Both the position numbers and the translations under genes were made by a program. DNA of 64,000 nucleotides from Caulobacter sp. BP25 (GTDB taxonomy: Bacteria; Pseudomonadota; Alphaproteobacteria; Caulobacterales; Caulobacteraceae), in the NCBI RefSeq assembly GCF_002737755.1, contig NZ_PEGH01000018.1:248001-312000 (forward strand), given 5' to 3'. Below the pieces are notes generated by a model. The model worked only from the letters and a program-made list of their open reading frames with translations, was not told the DNA's origin and searched no databases. Of this stretch, positions 37,002 through 45,569 are shown piece by piece; the stretch's first letter is position 1; each line of letters begins with the position of its first letter.

Positions 37002-39191
37002 ATGCGTAGTCTCCTGTTCGCATCGGCCGCCTTGGCGGTCGTGAGCTTCCACGCGCCCGCGGCGATGGCCCAGGACGCCGGCGCCGTGAAGCTCGACGAA
37101 GTGGTCGTGACCGCTCAGCGCCGCAGTGAAAACCTGCAGAAGGCCCCGCTTACCGTGTCGGCGGTGACGGGCGACAAGCTGGAATCGCAGGGCATCAAGA
37201 CGGTCGTCGACCTGTCGACCCAGGTCCCGGCGCTGCAGATCAGCTCCAGCGGCGCAGGCGCGGCGGTGGTCTTCCTGCGCGGCATCGGCAGCACCAACAC
37301 CACCGAGGTCGGCGATCCGGCGGTCGCCTACCACATGGACGGCATCTATATCGCCCGCTCCACCTCGGTCGGCGCGCTATTCTACGATGTCGATCGGGTC
37401 GAGGTGCTGCGAGGCCCGCAGGGCACGCTCTACGGTCGCAACGCCACGGCGGGCGCGATCAACGTCATCACCAAACAGCCCAAGTTCGACTACGAGGGTT
37501 CGGGCTCGGTGGACGTCGGCAACTACGGCGCAATCACCACATCAGGCATGGTCAATGTGCCGGTCAGCGACACCGTCGCCGTTCGCGCCGCCTTCCAGAC
37601 CGCGCGCCATGACGGCTACGTGAAGGCGCTAAACAAGGGCCCCGGCACCGGCGGTAACGACCGCTACGATCAGGACGACAAGTCCGCGCGCATCCAGCTG
37701 CTGTGGAAACCCAGCGACACCTTCTCGCTGAAGGCCGGCGCGGACTACCTGCACCAGGGCGGGGCCGGCGGCGGCGATGCGACCTATGGCACGGCCCTCG
37801 CGACCAACGATCCGTGGACCTGCAACTGCGCCACCAACCTCTATCGCAACAACAAGTTCTTCGGCGCCCACGCCCAGGCGGACCTTGATCTGAGCTTCGC
37901 CACCCTGACCTACCTGACCGGCTACAACTTCTCGCGTCTCGACCGCAGCGGCGAGAACGCCAGCACCGGCGCGCCCAACTACTTCAAGGGCAAGGACTAT
38001 ACCTGGTCGCATGAACTGCGCCTGGGCGGCGACACCGGCAAGCTGAAGTGGGTGGTCGGTCTCTATCGCTTCACCGAGGATAACAACGTCGACTTCCGCG
38101 TCTTCCTGGCGACGAACTCGTACCTGTCCTTCATCCAGCCGGAAGTCACCGCCAAGTCGATCGCCGCGTTCGGCCAGGGCACCTACGAGGTGACGGACCG
38201 GTTCCGGGTGACCGGCGGCCTACGCTATACTGAGGACCGCAAGGGACGCGACGGCGGCACCTTCCTGACCAACTCGGCGGGCGCCATCACCAGCACGGTC
38301 ATCAAGAACCTGGCCGACGCCAAATGGGACGCCACCAACTGGAAGCTGGGCGCCGACTTCGACCTGACCAGCACCAGCATGCTCTACGCCAATGTGGCCA
38401 CGGGCTATAAAGCTGGCGGCTATTACGACGGCGTCGAGAACAACGTCTACGCGCCCGAGAAGATCACCTCATACGAAGCAGGCGTGAAGAACCGCTTCTT
38501 CGACAACCGCCTGCAGTTCAACGCCACCGGCTTCCTCTACGACTACCGCGACTTCCAGGTGTCGGCCGTGGGGATCATCGCCGGCCAGCAGGCCACGGTG
38601 ACGCTTAACGCTGATAAGGCTCGGGTCTACGGCGTTGAGTTCGAAAGCAATCTGGTCGTCACCGAAAACGATCGCATCGACGCCACGCTGGGCTGGCTGC
38701 ACGCGCGCTACACTGACTTCGTGCTGCCGCTGGGCGACTCTTTTTCCAACAACAGCGCCAACGCCAGTCTCGCTGGCTGCTTCAAGGCCAATTACAGCGC
38801 AGCAGCTCCGCGCTCGACGGACTTCTCGGGCTGCCGCATGGCGCGAACGCCGACCTGGAGCATCAACCTGGGCTATCAGCACACCTGGGACATGGCCTCG
38901 GGCGCCACGCTCGTGGGGCGCGTCCAGTCGCACTACGAGAGCGGAAAGAACCTCGAGTATCACGGCTTCGCCCAGAATAAGCAGGGCAGCTTCACCAAGA
39001 CCGACCTCAGCCTGACCTACACCAGCGCCGACGATCGGTGGAACCTGCAGGGCTATGTCCGCAATCTCGAGGACGACGACGTGCGCACCGCCTCGTCGCC
39101 CAACTCGACGACGGGCGTGGCCACCAACGGCAACGGCGAGTTCTACGCCCCGCCGCGCACCTACGGCCTGCGCCTGGGGGTCAATTTCTAG
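37002..39191 (+). CDS. TonB-dependent receptor of the glycoside cluster
   Basis: A 729-residue receptor. It has a signal peptide of about 24 residues (ending AMAQ), a TonB-box-like LDEVVVTAQRRSENLQKAP, a plug with VEVLRGPQGTLYGRNATAGA, and a C-terminal aromatic (RLGVNF). The start at 37002 has a GGGAAAGAG site and gives the signal peptide directly; the frame opens earlier at 36864 but that leader is Arg/Lys-rich and unlike an export signal. It is flanked by a LacI gene and two GH3 genes, so oligosaccharide or aryl-glycoside uptake is inferred. Confidence 0.93.
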   Translation: MRSLLFASAALAVVSFHAPAAMAQDAGAVKLDEVVVTAQRRSENLQKAPLTVSAVTGDKLESQGIKTVVDLSTQVPALQISSSGAGAAVVFLRGIGSTNTTEVGDPAVAYHMDGIYIARSTSVGALFYDVDRVEVLRGPQGTLYGRNATAGAINVITKQPKFDYEGSGSVDVGNYGAITTSGMVNVPVSDTVAVRAAFQTARHDGYVKALNKGPGTGGNDRYDQDDKSARIQLLWKPSDTFSLKAGADYLHQGGAGGGDATYGTALATNDPWTCNCATNLYRNNKFFGAHAQADLDLSFATLTYLTGYNFSRLDRSGENASTGAPNYFKGKDYTWSHELRLGGDTGKLKWVVGLYRFTEDNNVDFRVFLATNSYLSFIQPEVTAKSIAAFGQGTYEVTDRFRVTGGLRYTEDRKGRDGGTFLTNSAGAITSTVIKNLADAKWDATNWKLGADFDLTSTSMLYANVATGYKAGGYYDGVENNVYAPEKITSYEAGVKNRFFDNRLQFNATGFLYDYRDFQVSAVGIIAGQQATVTLNADKARVYGVEFESNLVVTENDRIDATLGWLHARYTDFVLPLGDSFSNNSANASLAGCFKANYSAAAPRSTDFSGCRMARTPTWSINLGYQHTWDMASGATLVGRVQSHYESGKNLEYHGFAQNKQGSFTKTDLSLTYTSADDRWNLQGYVRNLEDDDVRTASSPNSTTGVATNGNGEFYAPPRTYGLRLGVNF

Positions 39192-39208
39192 CTTCCCAAT
39201 GACCCTAA

Positions 39209-39246
39209 GCCCTCGGCGTCTCCTGCGCGCCGAGGGCGCTTTTCTG
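39209..39246 (+). terminator. Intrinsic terminator or attenuator after the receptor
   Basis: GCCCTCGGCG (39209-39218) and CGCCGAGGGC (39228-39237) form a perfect 10-bp stem with a 9-base loop, followed by GCTTTTCTGTTT. It lies between the TBDR and the first GH3 gene, both on the same strand, so it may give stronger expression of the receptor than of the enzymes. Confidence 0.75.
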
Positions 39247-39254
39247 TTTCGCGC

Positions 39255-41237
39255 ATGGAGTTCAATGTGCCCGCCCTTCGACGTCTCCTGATCTCGACCG
39301 CCATCCTGGCCGCGACCGGCTCGGGGGCCCTGGCCGCCGCCCAGCCTGACCTCGGCGTTCGCGACGGCAAGATCATCACGGCCGAGGGCCTGCGTTTCCG
39401 CGACCTCGATCGCGACGGTCAGCTCTCGCCGTTCGAGGACTGGCGTCGGTCGCCCAACCAACGCGCCGCCGATCTCGTCGCCCGTATGACGCTCGAGGAG
39501 AAGGCCGGCGAGATGATGCACGGCACCTTGCCGGCCTTGGGCGGCATGGTCCCAGGGCGCGGCAAGGGCTACGACCTCGACAAGCTCAAACCCCTGATCC
39601 TTGAGCGCCACGTCACGACCTTCATCACCCGTCTTTCGGGCGATCCGGCCTGGCTGGCTGAGCAGAACAACGCCGTCCAGGCCATCGCCGAGCAGGGCCG
39701 CCTGGGCGTGCCGGTCACGATCAGCACCGATCCGCGCCACCACTTCCAGTTCGTGGACGGCGCTAGCGTCGCCGCCGGCGGCTTCTCGCAATGGCCCGAG
39801 GCGACGGGACTCGCGGCGATCGGCGATGAGAAGCTCGCGCGCCGCTTTGGCGATATCGCCCGCCAGGAGTATCGCGCCGTCGGCATCCATCAGGCGCTGT
39901 CGCCGATGGCCGACCTCGCCACCGAGCCGCGCTGGTCACGGATCAGCGGCACGTTCGGCGAGGATCCCGATCTCGCCGGCCGCATGGTCAAGGCCTACAT
40001 CCAAGGGTTCCAAGGCGGCGACACTAACCTGGCGCCGAACGGCGTCTCGGCGGTGGTCAAGCACTGGGTCGGCTATGGCGCCTCGGTTAAAGGGTTCGAC
40101 GGCCACAATAGCTATGGCCGCTACGCCGTCTTCCCCGCCGGCCAGTTCGAGCTTCACGTCAAGCCGTTCGACCAGGCCTTCGCCGCTGGTGTCGTCGGCG
40201 TGATGCCGACCTACGCGATCCTCAAGGATCTCTCCCTGAACGGCCAGCCGCTGGAGCAGGTGGGCGCCGGCTTCTCCAAGCAGCTGCTGACCGAGCAGCT
40301 GCGCGGCAAGCATGGCTTCAAGGGGATCGTCGTCTCCGACTGGGCGATCACCAACGACTGCGGAGAGACCTGCCGCAACGGCTTCCCGGCGGGCCAAAAG
40401 CCGAGCTTCGCGGGCTTCTCGACTGCCTGGGGCGTCGAGGACCTGCCCAAGGTCGACCGTTACGCCAAGGGCGTGAACGCGGGCCTCGACCAGTTCGGTG
40501 GCGTGGAGGACACGGCCGAGCTGGTGGCGGCGGTGAAGGCCGGTAAGATCCCTGAGGCCCGTATCGACGATGCGGCGCGGCGCATCCTGGCGATCAAGTT
40601 CGAGCAGGGTCTGTTTGAAAATCCCTATGTCGACCCCTCGGCTGCGGCGGCGGTGGTCGGCTCCAAGCCTTTTGTCGCCCAAGGGCGCGCGGCGCAAAGC
40701 GCGGCGCTGACGCTGCTGGAAAACAAGAATGGCCTTCTGCCGCTGAAGGCTGGCGGCAAAAAGGTCTGGCTCAAGGGCGTGTCGGCCGACGCGGCCCGCG
40801 CCCAAGGTCTGGTCCCGGTCGACAATCTGGCCCAGGCCGAGCTCGCGATCATCCGCACCGCGACGCCGTTTGAGACCCTTCACCCGAACTTCATGTTCGG
40901 CAGCTTCCAGCACGAGGGCGATCTGTCGTTCAAGGATGGCGCGGCGGACTACGAGGCGATCAAGACCGCCTCGACCAAGGTCCCGACCATCGTTTCGGTT
41001 TACCTGGATCGGCCAGCGATCTTGACCAACGTGCGCGACAAGGCCGCCGCGCTGATCGGCGACTTCGGGTCCAGCGACGAGGCGTTCCTGGATGCGCTGA
41101 TGGGCGCGGCCCCACCGCGCGGCAAGCTGCCGTTCGAGCTGCCCTCGTCCATGGCCGCCGTTGAGGCCCAGGCCGAAGACGCGCCGCACGACTCCAAGGC
41201 CCCTCTGTACCAGATCCATTTCGGCCTGACCTACTAA
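39255..41237 (+). CDS. Secreted glycoside hydrolase family 3 (beta-glucosidase/xylosidase-like)
   Basis: A 660-residue GH3 enzyme with a signal peptide (LLISTAILAATGSGALAA). After a short linker with a Ca-type DLDRDGQLSPFEDW loop comes the catalytic barrel with TLEEKAGEMM, the substrate segment VSAVVKHWVGYGA, and the nucleophile Asp362 in GIVVSDWAI. The C-terminal alpha/beta sandwich is present, but no fibronectin-III tail is seen. It removes terminal beta-linked sugars in the periplasm. The usual KHF(A) motif reads KHW here. It is separated from the receptor by a terminator-like hairpin and from the next GH3 by 12 bases. Substrate is unknown. Confidence 0.92.
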   Translation: MEFNVPALRRLLISTAILAATGSGALAAAQPDLGVRDGKIITAEGLRFRDLDRDGQLSPFEDWRRSPNQRAADLVARMTLEEKAGEMMHGTLPALGGMVPGRGKGYDLDKLKPLILERHVTTFITRLSGDPAWLAEQNNAVQAIAEQGRLGVPVTISTDPRHHFQFVDGASVAAGGFSQWPEATGLAAIGDEKLARRFGDIARQEYRAVGIHQALSPMADLATEPRWSRISGTFGEDPDLAGRMVKAYIQGFQGGDTNLAPNGVSAVVKHWVGYGASVKGFDGHNSYGRYAVFPAGQFELHVKPFDQAFAAGVVGVMPTYAILKDLSLNGQPLEQVGAGFSKQLLTEQLRGKHGFKGIVVSDWAITNDCGETCRNGFPAGQKPSFAGFSTAWGVEDLPKVDRYAKGVNAGLDQFGGVEDTAELVAAVKAGKIPEARIDDAARRILAIKFEQGLFENPYVDPSAAAAVVGSKPFVAQGRAAQSAALTLLENKNGLLPLKAGGKKVWLKGVSADAARAQGLVPVDNLAQAELAIIRTATPFETLHPNFMFGSFQHEGDLSFKDGAADYEAIKTASTKVPTIVSVYLDRPAILTNVRDKAAALIGDFGSSDEAFLDALMGAAPPRGKLPFELPSSMAAVEAQAEDAPHDSKAPLYQIHFGLTY

Positions 41238-41249
41238 GGACGACCGCCC

Positions 41250-43448
41250 ATGAACCGCTCCCTGATCGCCGCCGCCAGCGTCGCGGTGCTTGCCATCGCT
41301 TCCGCCGCCCAGGCCCAGGCGCCCGCGCGGCCCTGGATGAACGCCAAGCTGTCGCCGGACGAGCGCGCGGCGTTGCTGGAAAAGGAGATGACCCTCGACG
41401 AGCGCATCGGCCTGCTGCACGGGCCGATGTCGATGCCGATCTTCGGTATCAAGAAGCCCGAGGGCGCGATCGGCTCGGCGGGCTACATTCCCGGCATCCT
41501 GCGTCTGGGCGTGCCCGCGATGAACGAGAGCGACGCCAGCCTTGGCGTAACCAACCCGCTGGGCGTGCGTCCGGGCGACGGGGCCACGGCGCTGCCGTCG
41601 GGCCTGTCGCTGGCGGCGACCTTCAACGCCACGCTGGCCTATGAAGGCGGCGCGGTCGTTGGTCGCGAGGCGCGGGCCAAGGGCTTCAACGTCCAGCTAG
41701 CCGGTGGGGTCAATCTGGCGCGCGATCCGCGCAATGGCCGCAATTTCGAGTACCTCGGCGAGGATCCGTGGCTGGCGGGCAATCTGGCCGGCGCGGCCAT
41801 CAAGGGCGTCCAGGACCAGGGGATCGTCTCGACGGTCAAGCACTTCTCCCTGAACGGTCAGGAGACCAAGCGCCATTTCGCCAATTCCGTCATCGACGAG
41901 GCCGCCCACCGCGAAAGCGATCTCTTGGCCTTCCAGATCGCTATCGAGAAGGGCCAGCCCGGCTCGGTGATGTGCGCCTACAACCTAGTCAACGGCGACT
42001 ATAGCTGTGGAAACGACCACCTGCTGAACACCGTGCTCAAGCGCGACTGGGGCTACAAGGGCTGGGTGATGTCCGACTGGGGCGCGGTCCATGCCACCGA
42101 CTATATCGTCAAGGGCCTGGATCAGCAGTCGGGCGAGCAGCTCGACGCCAAGGTCTGGTTCGGCGAGCCGCTGAAGGCCGCTGTCGAAAAGGGCGAGGTT
42201 CCGGCCGCCCGCATCTCTGACGCCACGCGCCGCATCCTGCGCTCGATGTTCGCCGCCGGTCTGTTCGACAAGCCGGTCGAGCCGGGCGGCGCGGTGGACT
42301 ACGAGGCCGGCGCCGCGATCGCCCAGGCCGCCGCCGCCGAAGGGATCGTTTTGCTCAAGAACCGCGATGGTCTGCTGCCGCTGGCCAAGAGCGCCAAGAC
42401 GATTGCCGTGATCGGCGGTCACGTCGACGCCGGCGTTTTGTCGGGTGGTGGTTCGTCCCAGGTCGTACCTCCGGGCGGCGCCAAGCGCGTCGTGCCTTTG
42501 GGGGGCGAGGGCATGATGGGCCCGTTCCGCAGCCAGTACTTCAATGGCTCTTCGCCGCTGGCGGCGCTGCGCAAGGCGCTGCCCGAGGCCAAGGTGACCT
42601 TCGACGATGGCCGTTATGTCGCTTCGGCCGTGGCTGCGGCCAAGGCCGCCGACGTTGTAGTGATTTTCGGCAATCAGTGGATGGGCGAGGGCGAGGATGC
42701 GCCCGACCTGTCGCTGCCCGACGGCCAGGACGCTCTGATCGCCGCCGTGACCGCCGCCAATCCGAACGCGATCGTCGTCCTGCAGACCGGCGGTCCGGTG
42801 TCGATGCCCTGGCTCGACCAGGCCGGCGCGGTCGTCGAGGCCTGGTACGCGGGCGCGAAGGGCGGAGAGGCGATCACCGACGTGCTGCTGGGGGCGGTCA
42901 ATCCGTCGGGGCGTCTGCCCGTGACCTTCCCGGCCTCGATCGACCAGTATCCGCGCGCCGAAATGCCGGGCCTGACCGTTCCGGAGAAGACCAAGTTCGA
43001 CGTGGTCTATTCCGAAGGCGCGGACGTGGGCTACCGCCGCTTCGCCGCCACTGGCCAGAAGCCGCTGTTCCCGTTCGGCTATGGCCTGTCCTACACCAAG
43101 TTCGCCTATTCGAACCTGAAGGTGACTGGCGGCGAGACCCTGACCGTAAGCTTCGACGTCGCCAATGTCGGCCAGCGGGCCGGCAAGGACGCGCCTCAGG
43201 TCTATCTGACCGGCGCGGCGGGTAAGTCGCTTCAGCGGCTGATCGGCTTCGACAAGGTCGCCCTGGCGCCGGGCGAGACGCGTCGCGTCACGCTCACCGC
43301 CGATCCGCGCGTGCTGGCCCGCTTCGATGCCAAGGCCAATCGCTGGAGCTTGACGGGCGGCGACTATCAGGTCGCCGTGGGGGCCTCCTCGGCCGACCTC
43401 GCCTTGAGGGGCGCGGCCAGGGTCAAGGCGCGGACGCTAAAGCCGTAA
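41250..43448 (+). CDS. Secreted glycoside hydrolase family 3 beta-glucosidase with fibronectin-III tail
   Basis: A 732-residue GH3 enzyme with signal peptide (LIAAASVAVLAIASAAQAQ). The barrel shows TLDERIGLLHGP, VNLARDPRNGRNFEYLGEDP, TVKHFSLNGQETKR and the nucleophile Asp276 in WVMSDWGAVH; the second domain follows; the C-terminal FnIII domain starts after LFPFGYGLSYTKFAYS. It is typical of periplasmic beta-glucosidases acting on cello- or aryl-glucosides. It is paralogous to the preceding GH3 but with different domain ends, so the two probably act on different linkages. It lies 13 bases before a carboxylesterase gene. Confidence 0.93.
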   Translation: MNRSLIAAASVAVLAIASAAQAQAPARPWMNAKLSPDERAALLEKEMTLDERIGLLHGPMSMPIFGIKKPEGAIGSAGYIPGILRLGVPAMNESDASLGVTNPLGVRPGDGATALPSGLSLAATFNATLAYEGGAVVGREARAKGFNVQLAGGVNLARDPRNGRNFEYLGEDPWLAGNLAGAAIKGVQDQGIVSTVKHFSLNGQETKRHFANSVIDEAAHRESDLLAFQIAIEKGQPGSVMCAYNLVNGDYSCGNDHLLNTVLKRDWGYKGWVMSDWGAVHATDYIVKGLDQQSGEQLDAKVWFGEPLKAAVEKGEVPAARISDATRRILRSMFAAGLFDKPVEPGGAVDYEAGAAIAQAAAAEGIVLLKNRDGLLPLAKSAKTIAVIGGHVDAGVLSGGGSSQVVPPGGAKRVVPLGGEGMMGPFRSQYFNGSSPLAALRKALPEAKVTFDDGRYVASAVAAAKAADVVVIFGNQWMGEGEDAPDLSLPDGQDALIAAVTAANPNAIVVLQTGGPVSMPWLDQAGAVVEAWYAGAKGGEAITDVLLGAVNPSGRLPVTFPASIDQYPRAEMPGLTVPEKTKFDVVYSEGADVGYRRFAATGQKPLFPFGYGLSYTKFAYSNLKVTGGETLTVSFDVANVGQRAGKDAPQVYLTGAAGKSLQRLIGFDKVALAPGETRRVTLTADPRVLARFDAKANRWSLTGGDYQVAVGASSADLALRGAARVKARTLKP

Positions 43449-43461
43449 GGGGAGGATTCCG

Positions 43462-45024
43462 ATGACCATCCGCACCATCGCCGCCGCGATCCTGGCCATG
43501 CTCTGCGCGGGGCAGGCCCTGGCGGCCGATCCCACCGCGACCACCACCTCCGGTCCCGTTGTCGGGGAAGCGTCTTCGGGCGTCGCCGCCTTCAAGGGCG
43601 TTCCGTTCGCGGCGCCGCCGATCGGCCCGTTGCGCTGGCGCGCGCCCCAGCCGCTCAAGGCCTGGACCACGCCTCGCGACGCCAGGGCCTATGGCCCGGA
43701 CTGCATGCAAAAGCCGTTCCCGGGCGACGCCGCGCCGCTGGGCGTGACGCCGGCCGAGGATTGTCTGTACGCCAATGTCTGGACGCCCGAGGCGGCGCTC
43801 AGGGACAAGGTCAAGCGGCCGGTGATGGTCTGGATCTATGGCGGCGGCTTCGTCAACGGCGGCAGCTCCCCAGCCGTCTATAGCGGCGACCGCTTCGCCC
43901 GCGACGGGGTGGTGCTAGTTAGCTTCAACTACCGTGTCGGCCGTTTCGGCTTCTTCGCCCATCCGGCCCTGACGGCGGCGGGGGCCGATGGCGGGATGCT
44001 GGGCAACTACGGCCTGATGGACCAGATCACCGCCCTGACGTGGGTGCGCGACAACATCGCCGCGTTCGGTGGCGACCCGAATAACGTCACCGTCTTCGGC
44101 GAGTCGGCAGGCGGGATGTCCGTCCACGCCCTGCTGACCGCGCCCCAGGCCAAGGGGCTGTTCCACAAGGCCATTATCCAGTCTGGCGGCGGTCGCCCGC
44201 GCCTCTTGCCGACCCTGCCGCTGACCGCCCCGGCGGGGCAGCGCTCGGCTGAGGCTTCGGGCTTGGCCTTCGCGGCCAAGGCGGGTGTTTCGGGGAGCGA
44301 CGCGACGGCGCTGGAGGCTCTTCGCGCCTTGCCGGCCGAGACCGTGGTCGACGGCCTCAACATGGCGACGTCCAACACCCCGACCTGGGGCGGTGGGCCG
44401 ATGCTGGACGGCAAGATCATGACCCGCGAGCCGCTGCAGGCCTACAAGGCTGGCGCCTGGACGAAGATGCCGGTGATGGTCGGGGCGACCAGCGCAGACG
44501 GCTTCTTCTTCGGCGGGAGCCGCGACCAGGTCTTCGCGCCGTTCGGCCCGCGCCGAGCCGAGGCCGAGGCGCTATACGATCCCAAGGGCGACGGCGACAT
44601 CAAGGTCTATGGCTGGGCGGCTGCGGGCGACCGCATGTTCATCGAGCCCGCCCGCGCCGTGGCGCGGGTGATGTCGGGCCAGGGCGCGCCGGTCTATCAG
44701 TTCCGCTTCTCCTATGTCGCTGAGAGCATGAAGGGACAGTGGTGGGGCGCGCCGCATGCCACCGAGATTCCGTTCGTGTTCGACACCGTCGACGCTCGCT
44801 ACGGCGCGGCGCTGACAGCGGCCGACGCGGCGGCGGCCCAGGCGGCTCACGCCTATTGGATCGGCTTCGCCAAGAGCGGCGCGCCTGTCGCTCCGGGCCT
44901 TCCCGCCTGGCCTCGCTACGAGGCGGCTTCCGATCAGCTTCTCGACTTCTCGGCGCAGGGCCCAAAGAGCCAGGCCGATCCGCTGAAGGCGCGTCTTGAT
45001 CTCGTGGAGGCGACCACGCCATGA
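43462..45024 (+). CDS. Secreted type-B carboxylesterase
   Basis: A 520-residue cholinesterase/carboxylesterase-type hydrolase. It has a signal peptide ending ALAA, the oxyanion VWIYGGGFVNGGSS, the nucleophile elbow VTVFGESAGGMSVH, and the late His region WGAPHATEIPFVF. Enzymes of this group cleave carboxylic esters. Placed after two GH3 genes it may remove acyl or aryl ester decorations from plant glycosides, which would also release acids for the aromatic pathways; this is inference. Its stop overlaps the next small gene as ATGA. Confidence 0.9.
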   Translation: MTIRTIAAAILAMLCAGQALAADPTATTTSGPVVGEASSGVAAFKGVPFAAPPIGPLRWRAPQPLKAWTTPRDARAYGPDCMQKPFPGDAAPLGVTPAEDCLYANVWTPEAALRDKVKRPVMVWIYGGGFVNGGSSPAVYSGDRFARDGVVLVSFNYRVGRFGFFAHPALTAAGADGGMLGNYGLMDQITALTWVRDNIAAFGGDPNNVTVFGESAGGMSVHALLTAPQAKGLFHKAIIQSGGGRPRLLPTLPLTAPAGQRSAEASGLAFAAKAGVSGSDATALEALRALPAETVVDGLNMATSNTPTWGGGPMLDGKIMTREPLQAYKAGAWTKMPVMVGATSADGFFFGGSRDQVFAPFGPRRAEAEALYDPKGDGDIKVYGWAAAGDRMFIEPARAVARVMSGQGAPVYQFRFSYVAESMKGQWWGAPHATEIPFVFDTVDARYGAALTAADAAAAQAAHAYWIGFAKSGAPVAPGLPAWPRYEAASDQLLDFSAQGPKSQADPLKARLDLVEATTP

Positions 45025-45227
45025 CGATGATCGTTGTCGATGCCGAGCAGGTGCGCCGTCTGCGCGACCTGCTCCCGGCGCTCACCAAGGCGCATCTTCA
45101 GGAGACCCTGGGTATCAGCGAGACCACGTGGGTCCGCCTGCGCGATCGGCGGCCGATCCGTCAGTCCACCTACGAGCGGCTGTTGAAGCGTTCGATGGCC
45201 CGGTCCGCCTCTCCCGCGAAAACTTGA
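45021..45227 (+). CDS. Small helix-turn-helix-like protein coupled to the carboxylesterase
   Basis: A 68-residue basic protein. Residues about 21-55 (LTKAHLQETLGISETTWVRL then RDRRPIRQSTYERL) have the spacing of a helix-turn-helix, suggesting a DNA-binding micro-protein. ATGA overlap with the esterase stop supports real translation. I do not recognise a named family. It may act as a small regulator of the glycoside cluster, but only its position suggests this. Confidence 0.6.
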   Translation: MTMIVVDAEQVRRLRDLLPALTKAHLQETLGISETTWVRLRDRRPIRQSTYERLLKRSMARSASPAKT

Positions 45228-45569
45228 CCCGCGCCTGTGGGCTTGAAGCCCAGCCGTGTCAGCCCCAGCACTCAGGATCCTCGCGCCGCAGCTGCATGAA
45301 GTCCTAGGCGACCGCATCATGCTTCAACGCGTGGGGGGGGCGTTTCAAGGCGCAGCGCCGCTATGGCCCGGAGCCGGCGCCCATGTAGCGGGCCCCAGCC
45401 TTGCTCGCATTGACCGATGCGCGTGCAAGCCCAACGTGATCATCACCCGTCGCCCGCCGGCGTGATCTAGGTCACATCCAGATTTTCCGAACCTTGTCAT
45501 GCGATCGCGCTAGTCGCTCGCGATCTGGGCGGCTAAAGCCACGACATCACGACTATAGCGAGCTCCTGT
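45228..45569. other. Intergenic region without a supported gene
   Basis: A 342-bp gap. A short GTG-started frame (45256-45465) has no recognisable domain, no ribosome site and a composition like other shadow frames. The right part (45470-45540) is less GC-rich and probably holds the promoter of the phosphomannomutase gene. Confidence 0.5.

Noticed and set aside
45256-45465. A 69-codon frame after the small helix-turn-helix gene
   Set aside because: Weak start, no domain, no coupling to neighbours.
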